Assembly: GCF_000016325.1 (NCBI RefSeq)
Contig: NC_009436.1
Span: 4,278,001 to 4,342,000 of the forward strand
Source: Enterobacter sp. 638
GTDB lineage: Bacteria; Pseudomonadota; Gammaproteobacteria; Enterobacterales; Enterobacteriaceae
Length of the DNA stretch: 64,000 nucleotides
Direction of reading: 5' to 3'
The position numbers were made by a program, and so were the translations under genes. Below are positions 25,214-34,242 of this stretch, piece after piece; position 1 is the first letter of the stretch; each line of letters begins with the position of its first letter. Below the pieces are notes generated by a model. That model was not told the origin of the DNA. It made no database searches and saw only the letters and a program-made list of their open reading frames with translations.

Positions 25214-25305
25214 AATGCTTGTCTCTCCGGAAGAAGGACAGGCATTGTAGCGGACTCTTCGGTTGACAACTGAGCGTTAATTAGTCAGTCGCGACGTTAT
25301 GACAA

Positions 25306-26106
25306 TTATTCAAGAAATAACTTACGCAGATAATTCGGTACGGCGTTGTCGCCGTTGGTGCCGATCACTTCCAGCTCCGGGTGCAGATCTTTCAAACGCT
25401 GGTGCGCGTTTTCCATGATGCAGCCTTTGCCCGCCATGGAGAGCATTTCAGCGTCGTTCATGCCGTCGCCAAAGGCGATGCAATCTTTCAGCTCAAAGCC
25501 CATGCGTTTGGCAACCGCTTCCAGGGCATGGCCTTTAGACACACCGCCCGCCATCACTTCAAGACAGGTCAGCGTCGAGAAGCTAACGTTCACGCGGTCG
25601 CCCCACCGCGCGTTAATCGCCTGTTCCAGCGGCAGCAGCTCTTCGTGGGTTTCGCAGACGAAAAACACTTTGCTGATCCCTTCCGGCTCCAGCAACGCGG
25701 GCTCATACAGCGTGTAGTTAAACACGGCTTCTTTGAAGAAACGCATCTCATCCGGGCGATGACGGTTCATAAACCAGTCGTCGTTGCGATAGACGTTAGT
25801 GACGATATTCGGGTTGTCATGCACAACGCCGAACAGATCGGCAGCGATATCGCGATCCAAATCGTGAGTGAAAATCAAATTGCCATCGGTGTCGTGCACG
25901 CGCGCACCGTTGGAGGTGATCATGTACGCCTTAATCTCCAGGCCGTCGCGGATTTGCCCGACGTCAACATGGTGGCGACCTGTCGCGAAGACAAAATTCA
26001 CGCCACGCGCGGTCAGGAGTTTTAAGGTCTCTTTCGCGTACGGCGATAGGGTGTGATCGGGGGAAAGCAACGTGCCATCTAAGTCAGATGCAACAACCTG
26101 GTACAT
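25306..26106 (-). CDS. yigL: HAD-family sugar/pyridoxal phosphatase YigL
   Basis: Cytosolic Cof-type HAD-IIB phosphatase (266 aa). The E. coli protein dephosphorylates pyridoxal phosphate and sugar phosphates and acts in the SgrS sugar-phosphate stress response. Motif I is DLDGTLL (residues 8-14), motif II SNGA, motif III has the Lys of GGVSKGHAL, and motif IV is FGDGMNDAEML. The start MYQVVASDLDGT at 26106 is the family start; the frame runs open to 26160. It lies 25 nt after pldB. In Salmonella, SgrS stabilises a pldB-yigL transcript. Confidence 0.95.
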   Translation of the reverse strand: MYQVVASDLDGTLLSPDHTLSPYAKETLKLLTARGVNFVFATGRHHVDVGQIRDGLEIKAYMITSNGARVHDTDGNLIFTHDLDRDIAADLFGVVHDNPNIVTNVYRNDDWFMNRHRPDEMRFFKEAVFNYTLYEPALLEPEGISKVFFVCETHEELLPLEQAINARWGDRVNVSFSTLTCLEVMAGGVSKGHALEAVAKRMGFELKDCIAFGDGMNDAEMLSMAGKGCIMENAHQRLKDLHPELEVIGTNGDNAVPNYLRKLFLE

Positions 26107-26131
26107 AGGGAAATTTAACCTCAATAGGAAA

Positions 26132-27127
26132 TCAGTTATGCCTGTCGAAAAATTCAACAATGGCGTTTAGCGCGACTGAGCGCATGGCGTCCTTTTCAAA
26201 AAGGATCTCATGGAACGCACCGTTTATAACCAGCGGTTTCCCCCCTTCGCAAGGGTGACCCGCCGCAGCGCGCAGTTCGCAAAAGCGTTCATGCATGCGG
26301 TTATCCACCACACGCTCCTCTTCTGCCTGAATCAATAATGTCGGCGTATTATCGTCACCCACGCCTGCCAGCGCAGACTCACCCGCGAGAATACCTTCAC
26401 GGACCCAGTGATACGTTGGGCCGCCCACGCGCAAACGCGGTTCATCGGCATAAAAACGCAAATTACGGCGATACCGCTGCCGACTGTGGGTGAGCACGTT
26501 GATCGCAAAGGGCAACGCGCGCCAGCGCCCGGTGCCGATCGCGTAGCCTTCGCGAATGCGCTGATGGCCCTCAGCCCAGTCAAGAATATGGCGCACCATC
26601 CAGTCCGGAAAACGCATGACGATGCCGAACATGGGCGCCGAGAGCGCAATGGCGTCGCACTGATGATGGGGATAGCGCTGTAAAAACAGCGTGGCGATCG
26701 CGCCGCCCATAGAGTGCGCAAGAATATACCTTTTACGCCACGGACCTGGCTGCACTTCCTGTTGCCAGAACGCGGCGAGATCGTCGACATAATCACTGAA
26801 ATGATCAACGTGGCCACGATGCGAGTCCGACAGCAAACGCCCGGACCGCCCTTGCCCACGATGGTCGATAATCAGGACATCAAAACCCTGATGGAACAGG
26901 TCGTAAGCCAGTTCAGCGTATTTGACGTAGCTTTCAATACGGCCAGGGCACACGACGATCACGCGATCGTTTTTGCTGTCCCGAAAACGCACAAAGCGAA
27001 CCGGGACATTGTCCACGCCCATGATCTCGGCTTCTTCGCGCTGACGCCAGAAATCGGTCAGCGGCCCCATGGAGAAAGCAGCAAATGCGTTCTCGCGTGT
27101 TTCCCAGTCCTTTTTCTGCTGAAACAT
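26132..27127 (-). CDS. pldB: Lysophospholipase L2 PldB
   Basis: Inner-membrane-associated alpha/beta hydrolase (331 aa) that hydrolyses lysophosphatidylethanolamine and transfers acyl groups to phosphatidylglycerol. The nucleophile elbow is LAHSMGGAIA; the oxyanion and acid regions are IIDHRGQGRSG and LIQAEEERVVDN, and the catalytic His is in NGAFHEILFEKD. MFQQKKDWETREN at 27127 is the conserved start; the upstream in-frame start at 27151 adds eight unconserved residues. The protein is about nine residues shorter than E. coli PldB at the C-terminus. Confidence 0.95.
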   Translation of the reverse strand: MFQQKKDWETRENAFAAFSMGPLTDFWRQREEAEIMGVDNVPVRFVRFRDSKNDRVIVVCPGRIESYVKYAELAYDLFHQGFDVLIIDHRGQGRSGRLLSDSHRGHVDHFSDYVDDLAAFWQQEVQPGPWRKRYILAHSMGGAIATLFLQRYPHHQCDAIALSAPMFGIVMRFPDWMVRHILDWAEGHQRIREGYAIGTGRWRALPFAINVLTHSRQRYRRNLRFYADEPRLRVGGPTYHWVREGILAGESALAGVGDDNTPTLLIQAEEERVVDNRMHERFCELRAAAGHPCEGGKPLVINGAFHEILFEKDAMRSVALNAIVEFFDRHN

Positions 27128-27236
27128 TGGGTTTCCACCCCTGTAAGCCATGGAATATCGTTTTTTCGTGACGCATCACAAAATGCGCTAACAATAGCGT
27201 ATTGTGGCATAAAAATAGACGATTCGGGAGTTTCAA

Positions 27237-27857
27237 ATGACCTTCGAGTGGTGGTTCGCTTACCTGCTGACATCCATTATCCTGAGCCTTTCACCGGGTT
27301 CTGGCGCAATCAATACCATGACCACCTCCATTAGCCACGGTTATCGCGGTGCAGCGGCGTCAATCGCCGGCTTGCAGACGGGTTTGGGGATCCACATCGT
27401 GCTGGTCGGCATCGGTTTGGGCACGCTTTTCTCGCAATCAATTCTGGCCTTTGAAGTACTGAAATGGGCGGGCGCGGCGTATCTGATTTGGCTGGGCATC
27501 CAGCAATGGCGCGCGGCGGGTTCAATTGACCTGAACACGCTGGCGCACACGCAAACCCGTGGGCGACTGTTCAAACGCGCCGTGTTCGTCAATCTGACCA
27601 ACCCGAAAAGCATCGTCTTTTTGGCCGCGCTGTTCCCGCAGTTTATCGTCCCGCATCAGCCGCAGGTGATGCAGTACATCGTGCTCGGCGCGACGACGAT
27701 TATTGTCGATATCATCGTGATGATTGGCTACGCGACGCTGGCGCAGCGGATTGCGGGATGGATTAAAGGGCCTAAGCAGATGAAGGCCCTGAATAAAGTC
27801 TTTGGATCGCTGTTTATGCTGATTGGCGCGCTGCTTGCGTCAGCGCGTCATGCTTAG
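27237..27857 (+). CDS. rhtB: Homoserine/homoserine lactone efflux protein RhtB
   Basis: LysE/RhtB-family exporter (206 aa) with six predicted membrane spans. The family signature [14 protein letters not shown] lies at about residues 18-31, and [20 protein letters not shown] near residue 115. The ATG follows CGGGAG. It is convergent with rhtC; the two genes overlap by 4 nt at their stops. Confidence 0.97.
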   Translation: MTFEWWFAYLLTSIILSLSPGSGAINTMTTSISHGYRGAAASIAGLQTGLGIHIVLVGIGLGTLFSQSILAFEVLKWAGAAYLIWLGIQQWRAAGSIDLNTLAHTQTRGRLFKRAVFVNLTNPKSIVFLAALFPQFIVPHQPQVMQYIVLGATTIIVDIIVMIGYATLAQRIAGWIKGPKQMKALNKVFGSLFMLIGALLASARHA

Positions 27858-28474
27858 CGAGAGATGATGAGATGGATGCCAAAGCCGGCGAACAGTGCGC
27901 CGGCAAAGCCGTCGATCCATTTCGCCAGGCGCTGATAGCCGCGACGCATTGACGGGAGCGCAAACAGGCTTGCCACCACGGTAAACCAGGCGAACGTTTC
28001 CACCACGATCAGCAGGAAAATCCCCCAGCGCGCGCTTGCGCCCACGTCATCACCGACAAACAGGGAGAAGACGGAGCCAAAATAGATAATCGCTTTCGGG
28101 TTCGCCAGATTGGTCAGCAGACCTTTCAAAAAGCTGCGGCCACCGGTTGCCAGTTCGACATGAGGTTCGTCCGCCACTTTCTCTTCTTTTTTCAGCGCCC
28201 CGCGCAGCATCTGATAACCCATCCAGCACAGGTACAATCCGCCGCCGACCATAATGATGTTATGCAGCCAGGCCATTTTTGCGAGGATCAGATTCAGGCC
28301 AAGCAGCGCGACAGCGGCCCACACCATTACGCCCATGGTGATGCCGAGCACACCCATCATCGCTTCTTTGCGGGAACGGCTGACGGCGGTCTGGGATACG
28401 AAGAAAAAGTCTGGGCCAGGGCTCATCAGCGCAACGATATGCACCAATGCCACGGTGAGAAAAAGCATTAACAT
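27854..28474 (-). CDS. rhtC: Threonine efflux protein RhtC
   Basis: LysE/RhtB-family threonine exporter (206 aa), six membrane spans. The signature [15 protein letters not shown] lies near residues 16-30 and [20 protein letters not shown] near residue 118. The start [15 protein letters not shown] at 28474 gives the standard length; the frame is open to 28507, but those 11 residues are not part of the family. It lies 61 nt after recQ on the same strand and is convergent with rhtB. Confidence 0.97.
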   Translation of the reverse strand: MLMLFLTVALVHIVALMSPGPDFFFVSQTAVSRSRKEAMMGVLGITMGVMVWAAVALLGLNLILAKMAWLHNIIMVGGGLYLCWMGYQMLRGALKKEEKVADEPHVELATGGRSFLKGLLTNLANPKAIIYFGSVFSLFVGDDVGASARWGIFLLIVVETFAWFTVVASLFALPSMRRGYQRLAKWIDGFAGALFAGFGIHLIISR

Positions 28475-28535
28475 AGTTAACTCGCGGGGAAATAATTCAC
28501 AGAGCAATCATCCTGGCACTTTTTCGCCGGTCTGA

Positions 28536-30365
28536 CTACTCCTCATCATCACCGTCGGCATGTGAACGAATCAGCGCCATAAACTCTTTACCAAAGCGCT
28601 CGAGTTTGCGCGTACCGACACCGTTGACGCTGAGCATTTCGCTGGCGCTGAGCGGCATCTGCTCGGCCATTTCGATAAGCGTTGCATCGTTGAACACCAC
28701 ATACGGCGGAATGTTCTCTTCATCGGCAATGGCTTTACGCAGCTTGCGCAGTTTGGCGAACAGCTTGCGGTCGTAGTTTCCGCCGTAGGATTTCTGCATC
28801 ACGCGTGGTTTCAGGGCGATAACGCGTGGCACGGCGAGCTGGAGCTCGATATCACCGCGCAGCACCGGACGTGCGGCTTCGGTCAGCTGAAGCGCAGAGT
28901 GCTGGGCAATATTCTGTGTCGCGAAACCCAGGTGAATCAGCTGGCGAATAATGCTCACCCAGTGCTCGTGGCTTTGCTCTTTGCCGATGCCGTAGACAGG
29001 CAATTTATCGTGGCCCATTTCGCGGATACGCTGGTTGTTCGCCCCGCGCAGGACTTCCACCACATAGCCCATCCCGAAGCGCTGATTGACGCGCCCGATA
29101 GTCGACAGCGCCTTACGTGCATCCATTAAGCCATCGTACTGCTTCGGCGGATCGAGGCAGACATCGCAGTTACCGCACGGCTCCTGACGTCCTTCGCCAA
29201 AGTAGTTGAGCAGCACCAGACGGCGGCAGGTTTGCGCTTCGGCAAACGCACCCATCGCGTTGAGCTTGTGACGCTCGATATCCAGCATCTGCCCTTGCGG
29301 TTTCTCTTCAAGACAGCGACGCAGCCAGGCCATATCCGCCGGATCGTAAAACAGCATCGCTTCCGCAGGCAGGCCGTCACGCCCGGCACGGCCCGTTTCC
29401 TGATAGTAGGATTCGATATTGCGCGGGATGTCGAAATGCACCACAAAGCGCACGTTGGGCTTATTGATGCCCATTCCGAAGGCGACGGTGGCGACAACAA
29501 TTTGCAGGTCGTCGCGCTGGAATTTCTCCTGCACGTCGGCACGAATGTGATTTTCTAATCCGGCATGATAGGCCGCAGCGCTAAATCCACGGGTTTGCAA
29601 ACGCGCGGCGGTGTCTTCCACTTTCGCGCGGCTGTTGCAGTAAATGATGCCCGATTTGCCGCGCTGCTCCTGCACGTAACGCAAGAGCTGATCCAGCGGT
29701 TTGAATTTTTCCATCAGCATGTAGCGGATGTTGGGGCGATCGAAGCTGCTAACCTGGCTAAACGGATCGTTAAGCCCAAGAAGACGGACGATATCCTGAC
29801 GGGTCGTGTCGTCAGCCGTGGCGGTAAGCGCCATAAACGGCAGCGCCGGGAAGCGCTGACGAAGCTGACCGAGCGCGGCATATTCCGGGCGGAAATCGTG
29901 TCCCCACTGCGAAATACAGTGCGCTTCATCCACCGCCAGCAGCACCGGATTCCAGTGCGCTAAATGCTCAAGGAAGTTATCCAGCATCAGGCGTTCCGGC
30001 GCGATATACAGCAGGCGAATTTGTCCGGTACGGCAGCCTGCCATCACGTCCTGCTGCTGTTCGCGGGTTTGCGTGGAGTTGATACAGGCGGCGGCAACAC
30101 CGTTCGCCAGCAGCTGGTCCACCTGATCTTTCATCAACGAGATTAGCGGTGAAACCACGACCGTAAGGCCGTTCAGCACCAGCGCGGGCACCTGATAGCA
30201 CAGGGACTTTCCGCCGCCGGTCGGCATCACCACCAGACAATCGCGGCCTTCCAGCACGGTTTCAATGATGGTTTCCTGGCCAGGGCGGAATTGCTGATAG
30301 CCAAAGGTTTCTTGTAAAACCTGTTTAGCCAGCGATTCCTGATTCAAAACTTCCGCCTGCGCCAC
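28536..30365 (-). CDS. recQ: ATP-dependent DNA helicase RecQ
   Basis: 3'-5' superfamily 2 helicase (609 aa) of the RecF pathway. Walker A is [12 protein letters not shown] (about 46-57), and motif II with the RecQ aromatic loop is [20 protein letters not shown] zinc cysteines lie in [12 protein letters not shown] and CGNCDVC, and the C-terminal HRDC domain spans about 530-609. The start is GTG at 30365 ([11 protein letters not shown]), preceded by GGGG at 6 nt and matching E. coli; the frame runs open to an ATG at 30428 whose signal-like extension crosses the pldA terminator, so it is rejected. Confidence 0.96.
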   Translation of the reverse strand: MAQAEVLNQESLAKQVLQETFGYQQFRPGQETIIETVLEGRDCLVVMPTGGGKSLCYQVPALVLNGLTVVVSPLISLMKDQVDQLLANGVAAACINSTQTREQQQDVMAGCRTGQIRLLYIAPERLMLDNFLEHLAHWNPVLLAVDEAHCISQWGHDFRPEYAALGQLRQRFPALPFMALTATADDTTRQDIVRLLGLNDPFSQVSSFDRPNIRYMLMEKFKPLDQLLRYVQEQRGKSGIIYCNSRAKVEDTAARLQTRGFSAAAYHAGLENHIRADVQEKFQRDDLQIVVATVAFGMGINKPNVRFVVHFDIPRNIESYYQETGRAGRDGLPAEAMLFYDPADMAWLRRCLEEKPQGQMLDIERHKLNAMGAFAEAQTCRRLVLLNYFGEGRQEPCGNCDVCLDPPKQYDGLMDARKALSTIGRVNQRFGMGYVVEVLRGANNQRIREMGHDKLPVYGIGKEQSHEHWVSIIRQLIHLGFATQNIAQHSALQLTEAARPVLRGDIELQLAVPRVIALKPRVMQKSYGGNYDRKLFAKLRKLRKAIADEENIPPYVVFNDATLIEMAEQMPLSASEMLSVNGVGTRKLERFGKEFMALIRSHADGDDEE

Positions 30366-30387
30366 GTTAACCCCATTTGCCAGAAAT

Positions 30388-30413
30388 AAAACAGGCGCTA
30401 TTTTCAGCGCCTG
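30388..30413 (-). terminator. Rho-independent terminator of pldA
   Basis: Stem CAGGCGCT/AGCGCCTG with a 6-nt loop, followed on the minus strand by TTTTATTTCT. It lies between the pldA stop and the recQ start, so recQ must have its own promoter or depend on read-through. Confidence 0.8.
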
Positions 30414-30454
30414 AGAGAGAAACTTCAACGTTTAACGCAAAAACATTCTTGAGC

Positions 30455-31324
30455 TTAGAAAAGATCGTTCAGCATCACGCCCACACCCACGCGGGTCTGG
30501 TTGAAGTTATAATCGATGAGCGATTCACCGTAACCGCTGTAAACCTGCGTGTAGATGCGCATATGCTTAGTCACCGGATAGCTCAGGCCCAGTTCCGCCC
30601 CGCCGTAGCCAGTGTTCCAGTTATATTGCCCCTTCGCACTCAGTACCGCATCACCCAGCTGATAGCCCACTTTAAGTTGATAGTAGCCCATGTACTTGGT
30701 GATATCCGGATTATCGTCGGTGCTTCCCAGCACGTACCACGGCTTAACTTCCACCATCCAGTTACCGTTTTGCGCCATCAAACGCGTATAGAGACGGTTC
30801 CAGCTGCGGGAAGTGGGGTCGGCGCGGCCATTCGAATCGTGGTTATAACCAAATTCGACGTCGCGTAAGGTCCAGCCAGCAAACTCGTCATCCGTTGCAA
30901 AGCCGAGGAACAGCTGCGGCTCGTAGTTGGTTTCGCGGAAGGGGGAAGACTCACCGCTGTTAGACAGCTGCCACCAGGATTTCTGCGTATAAGACGCGCC
31001 CAGCACGGAACTCGGCCCTAAAATACCGCGCCAGAGCGGAAACGCCAGGCTGAGCTGGAATTTAACTTCGTCTTTGCGCGCGTTATCTGACCAACTGTAA
31101 GAGCTAATAGCCTCTTTATTGATGTCGCTGGTTTGGGTGTAAATCAGATAGTTAGTGTCATACGGGTAAAGCGTGAACGGATTGTCATGCTCCTGAAGAA
31201 GGTTCGCAATAATGCTGCCGTGAACGGCGGGCTTATCATGAACTTCCTTAATCGTGGCTTCCTGCGCAAATGCCGTAAAGGGCAGCGCAATCGCCGCCAG
31301 TAACCAACCCAGATACGTCCGCAT
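30455..31324 (-). CDS. pldA: Outer membrane phospholipase A PldA (OMPLA)
   Basis: Calcium-dependent outer-membrane lipase (289 aa) that removes phospholipids displaced to the outer leaflet. A signal peptide covers residues 1-20 (MRTYLGWLLAAIALPFTAFA, cut before QEAT). The mature 12-stranded barrel holds the active-site segment FGYNHDSNGRADPTSRSWNR, with the catalytic His and Ser, and ends in the aromatic FxF-like DLF. It has its own terminator downstream and is divergent from yigI. Confidence 0.98.
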   Translation of the reverse strand: MRTYLGWLLAAIALPFTAFAQEATIKEVHDKPAVHGSIIANLLQEHDNPFTLYPYDTNYLIYTQTSDINKEAISSYSWSDNARKDEVKFQLSLAFPLWRGILGPSSVLGASYTQKSWWQLSNSGESSPFRETNYEPQLFLGFATDDEFAGWTLRDVEFGYNHDSNGRADPTSRSWNRLYTRLMAQNGNWMVEVKPWYVLGSTDDNPDITKYMGYYQLKVGYQLGDAVLSAKGQYNWNTGYGGAELGLSYPVTKHMRIYTQVYSGYGESLIDYNFNQTRVGVGVMLNDLF

Positions 31325-31482
31325 CGGTGGTGCTCTCCTGCGAAATAAAATTTTGTGAATATTATGAGCAGCTCATTTTACCTATTTCTTCGTTTACGTC
31401 TCCCCCTCGTTTCCGAAAGTGGAAATTCGTATGTCAGAAGCATAAAATCAACATCTCATTAACAATAAGGATGTGATTTCTG

Positions 31483-31950
31483 ATGTCAGCCACGCTTACC
31501 GCTGAAGACGCTTTGAAACTTGTGGGCGAGATTTTTGTTTACCATATGCCTTTTAACCGTGCGCTCGGGCTTGAACTGGATCGTTACGAGAAAGGGTTTG
31601 CCCAACTCAGTTTCAACAATCAGCCGATGATGGTCGGCAACTGGGCGCAAAGTATTTTGCATGGCGGCGTGATCGCCTCCGCGCTGGATGTCGCCGCAGG
31701 GCTGGTTTGCGTGGGCAGTACGCTGGCGCGTCACGACACCATCAACGAAGATGAGTTGCGTCAGCGCTTATCAAGGATGGGCACCATCGATTTACGCGTG
31801 GACTATTTACGCCCAGGCCGTGGCAATCGCTTCACCGCCACCAGCAGTTTGCTGCGTGCGGGCAATAAAGTCGCCGTCGCCCGCGTCGAATTGCACAATG
31901 AAGAACAAGTTTACATCGCCAGCGCAACGGCCACTTATATGGTGGGTTGA
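31483..31950 (+). CDS. yigI: Hotdog-fold thioesterase YigI
   Basis: PaaI-like acyl-CoA thioesterase (155 aa). The hotdog core contains [18 protein letters not shown], the active-site helix region, and [21 protein letters not shown]. coli YigI has reported activity on medium- and long-chain acyl-CoA; the in vivo role is open. The ATG at 31483 follows AAGGA. rarD follows 51 nt downstream. Confidence 0.92.
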   Translation: MSATLTAEDALKLVGEIFVYHMPFNRALGLELDRYEKGFAQLSFNNQPMMVGNWAQSILHGGVIASALDVAAGLVCVGSTLARHDTINEDELRQRLSRMGTIDLRVDYLRPGRGNRFTATSSLLRAGNKVAVARVELHNEEQVYIASATATYMVG

Positions 31951-32001
31951 GGCGGCAAAATCGGGTAAAATTACTTCACTTTCTTGTCACGGATTTTACC
32001 G

Positions 32002-32898
32002 ATGGATGCTAAACAGACGCGGCAGGGCGTTTTACTCGCTCTTGCCGCTTATTTTATTTGGGGTATCGCACCCGCCTACTTCAAGCTGATTTACTACGTA
32101 CCAGCCGACGAAATCCTTACCCACCGCGTAATCTGGTCATTTTTCTTTATGGTGGCGCTGATGAGCGTCAGCCGTCAGTGGTCAGGCGTGAAAAAGCTGC
32201 TACAAACGCCGAAGAAAATTTTTCTGCTCGCCCTTTCAGCGGTGCTGATTGGCGGAAACTGGCTGCTGTTTATCTGGGCGGTTAACAACCATCACATGCT
32301 TGAAGCCAGCCTCGGTTACTTTATCAATCCGCTGGTCAATATCGTGTTGGGGATGCTGTTCCTCGGCGAACGTTTCCGCCGCATGCAGTGGGTGGCAGTA
32401 CTTCTGGCGCTGTGCGGCGTGCTGGTTCAGCTCTGGACGTTTGGTTCGCTGCCGGTCATCGCGTTGGGTCTGGCGTTTAGCTTTGCGTTTTATGGTCTGG
32501 TGCGGAAAAAAATCGCCGTCGAAGCGCAAACCGGGATGCTGTTCGAAACCCTGTGGTTGCTCCCGCTGGCAGCGATTTACCTGTTCGGCATTGCCGACAG
32601 CAGCACCAGCCATATGGGCAGCAATCCGTGGTCGCTGAATTTGATGCTGATCGCCGCCGGGGTGGTCACCACCATCCCGCTGCTGTGCTTTACCGGCGCG
32701 GCGACGCGTTTGCGCCTGTCGACGCTGGGCTTCTTTCAGTATATCGGCCCAACGCTGATGTTCCTGCTGGCCGTAATGTTCTACGGGGAAGTGCCGGGGG
32801 CCGATAAAATGGTGACGTTTGCGTTCATCTGGGTGGCGTTGGCGGTATTCGTTGCCGATGCGCTTTATACCCAGCGCAGAGTGAAGAAAGGATTGTAG
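32002..32898 (+). CDS. rarD: EamA-family permease RarD
   Basis: Inner-membrane drug/metabolite transporter (298 aa) with ten predicted spans, named for chloramphenicol sensitivity; its substrate is unknown. Conserved segments are MDAKQTRQGVLLALAAYFIW, IWAVNNHHMLEASLGYFINP and STLGFFQYIGPTLMFLLAV. The ATG at 32002 gives the family start; an in-frame ATG at 31984 lacks a good ribosome site. In E. coli yigF and yigG separate rarD and corA; here the two genes converge directly with only a palindrome between them. Confidence 0.95.
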   Translation: MDAKQTRQGVLLALAAYFIWGIAPAYFKLIYYVPADEILTHRVIWSFFFMVALMSVSRQWSGVKKLLQTPKKIFLLALSAVLIGGNWLLFIWAVNNHHMLEASLGYFINPLVNIVLGMLFLGERFRRMQWVAVLLALCGVLVQLWTFGSLPVIALGLAFSFAFYGLVRKKIAVEAQTGMLFETLWLLPLAAIYLFGIADSSTSHMGSNPWSLNLMLIAAGVVTTIPLLCFTGAATRLRLSTLGFFQYIGPTLMFLLAVMFYGEVPGADKMVTFAFIWVALAVFVADALYTQRRVKKGL

Positions 32899-32904
32899 TG
32901 TTTA

Positions 32905-32928
32905 GCCCTCTCCTGCTCGGGAGAGGGC
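32905..32928. repeat. GC-rich palindrome at convergent ends, copy 2
   Basis: Nine-bp stem GCCCTCTCC/GGAGAGGGC with loop TGCTCG, centred in the 37-bp gap between the rarD and corA stops. There is no T tract on either strand. It shares the CCCTCTCC core with the copies at 20929 and 40369. Confidence 0.65.
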
Positions 32929-32935
32929 ATCTGCA

Positions 32936-33886
32936 TTAAAGCCAGTTGCGGCGCTTGAAGTACAGATACGGCGCCAGCCCGGCAAGCAGCATAAAGATAA
33001 TCGCGCCAGGGTAGCCAAAGCTCCACTTCAGTTCCGGCATAAACTCAAAGTTCATCCCGTAGCTGGATGCCACCAGCGTTGGCGGCAGGAACACCACGGA
33101 GACCACCGAGAAGATTTTGATGATGCGGTTCTGCTCGATGTTGATAAAGCCCATCGCCGCCTGCATCAGGAAGTTCACCTTCTGGAACAGGGATTCGTTG
33201 TGTGGCAACAGGGATTCGATATCGCGCAAAATTTCACGCGCCTGCTCAAGCTGACCACTCGGTAAACGCGCTTTACGCACCAGGAAGTTCAACGCGCGCT
33301 GGGTATCCATCAGACACAAACGCACTTTCCAGCCGATATCTTCCTGCTCCGCCAGCGTCGACAGCGCTTCGTCATATTCATCGCCCTGATGGCCTTCCAT
33401 GATCACGCGGCTCAGCTTTTCCAGATCGCTGTAGATGTTTTCGATTTCATCCGCCAGCTGTTCAATTTTGGTTTCGAACAGATCGAGCAGCAGCTCGTAG
33501 GCGTTGCCGTCGACCATCGCCTGGCTACGGGCGCGCATGCGGTAGAGCCGAAATGCCGGTAGTTCGCGCTCACGTAAGGTGAACAGGCGGCCATCGCGAA
33601 TGGTAAATGCCACGGTGGAGTTACCGGCGTGGTCGTCCGCATCTTCATAAAAGAAAAAGGAGTGAATATGCAGGCCGTCTTCGTCTTCAAAAAAACGCGC
33701 GGATGCTTCGATATCTTCCAGTTCAGGACGGGTTGCCAGGCTTTGTCCGAGTTCTGATTGTACGCGCAAGCGTTCATCGTCGTCCGGCTCGACAAGATCC
33801 ACCCATACGGCATCAATGAGGGGCTGTGACTCTTCAGCTTCAAGCCGAATCAGTCGGTTTTTTTCGAGTTGAAATGCGCTCAACAT
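32936..33886 (-). CDS. corA: Magnesium/cobalt/nickel transporter CorA
   Basis: Pentameric divalent-cation channel (316 aa). The long cytoplasmic N-terminal domain (about 1-250) is followed by two C-terminal spans; the selectivity signature [11 protein letters not shown] (GMN motif) lies between them, and the Lys-rich end YFKRRNWL is typical. The start [12 protein letters not shown] at 33886 follows GGGAG; the frame is open 16 codons further, without homology. A 356-bp leader upstream carries short ORFs and a hairpin; the corA leader is a known Rho-dependent control region in Salmonella. Confidence 0.98.
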   Translation of the reverse strand: MLSAFQLEKNRLIRLEAEESQPLIDAVWVDLVEPDDDERLRVQSELGQSLATRPELEDIEASARFFEDEDGLHIHSFFFYEDADDHAGNSTVAFTIRDGRLFTLRERELPAFRLYRMRARSQAMVDGNAYELLLDLFETKIEQLADEIENIYSDLEKLSRVIMEGHQGDEYDEALSTLAEQEDIGWKVRLCLMDTQRALNFLVRKARLPSGQLEQAREILRDIESLLPHNESLFQKVNFLMQAAMGFINIEQNRIIKIFSVVSVVFLPPTLVASSYGMNFEFMPELKWSFGYPGAIIFMLLAGLAPYLYFKRRNWL

Positions 33887-33958
33887 GACCGGGACTCCCA
33901 ATGCAAAAAATATCGGACAGTTCGGTGGGCACACAGAAACAATAAGGGTTTCAGACCA

Positions 33959-34018
33959 TTAAACAGCCTGACTCAGCGCGACGGGAAAAAACAGATCGCT
34001 GACAACCACTAAGGCCAT
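33959..34018 (-). CDS. Possible corA leader peptide B (19 aa)
   Basis: ATG-initiated frame MALVVVSDLFFPVALSQAV. Its start codon is inside the 3' arm of the hairpin at 34009-34040 and it has only a distant AAGG, so translation would need the hairpin to open. The stop is 72 nt before the corA start. It could equally be chance. It may correspond to CorL, or the upstream ORF may. Confidence 0.3.
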   Translation of the reverse strand: MALVVVSDLFFPVALSQAV

Positions 34019-34036
34019 CAGCAAGAGGAGATAGCC

Positions 34037-34093
34037 TTAGGAGTTGTTCCTGGATGACAGGGAATTGAGCCAGTATGTACTGGGTGTGTCCAA
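34037..34093 (-). CDS. Possible corA leader peptide A (18 aa, TTG start)
   Basis: TTG-initiated frame reading MDTPSTYWLNSLSSRNNS, with a good AAGAGGA ribosome site 8 nt upstream. Its TAA stop lies in the 5' arm of the leader hairpin, so a terminating ribosome would block that stem. This is the better leader-peptide candidate of the two, supported only by layout and ribosome site. Confidence 0.4.
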   Translation of the reverse strand: MDTPSTYWLNSLSSRNNS

Positions 34094-34242
34094 GGCGAAT
34101 GTCCTCTTAGCGTAATCGTGCGCGCATGTTACGCCAGCTGTAATAGTGGCGTCAACACGCAGCGGAACGCTGAAGGGCATTTAATAGCCGCCAGCTATTA
34201 AGGCTAGCAGATTATTACAAAATAATGATATTTTTCTGAAAG

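Larger units (their letters stand above)
33887..34242 (-). promoter_or_regulatory. corA leader region with hairpin and short ORFs
   Basis: No full gene lies in these 356 bp. On the minus strand a hairpin at 34009-34040 pairs CTAAGGCTAT with ATGGCCTTAG (10 bp, one G-U) around a pyrimidine-rich loop CTCCTCTTGCTG. A short ORF (34037-34093) ends on its 5' arm and another (33959-34018) starts on its 3' arm. This layout suits control of corA by leader translation, as described for corL and Rho in Salmonella; the equivalence is inferred. Confidence 0.6.

Noticed and set aside
25255..25275. Possible BirA operator upstream of yigM
   Set aside because: Only one half-site (GGTTGACAA) is present; no partner at the required 15-16 bp spacing.
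30366..30428. N-terminal extension of RecQ resembling a signal peptide
   Set aside because: It crosses the pldA terminator and is not part of RecQ; the GTG at 30365 matches E. coli.
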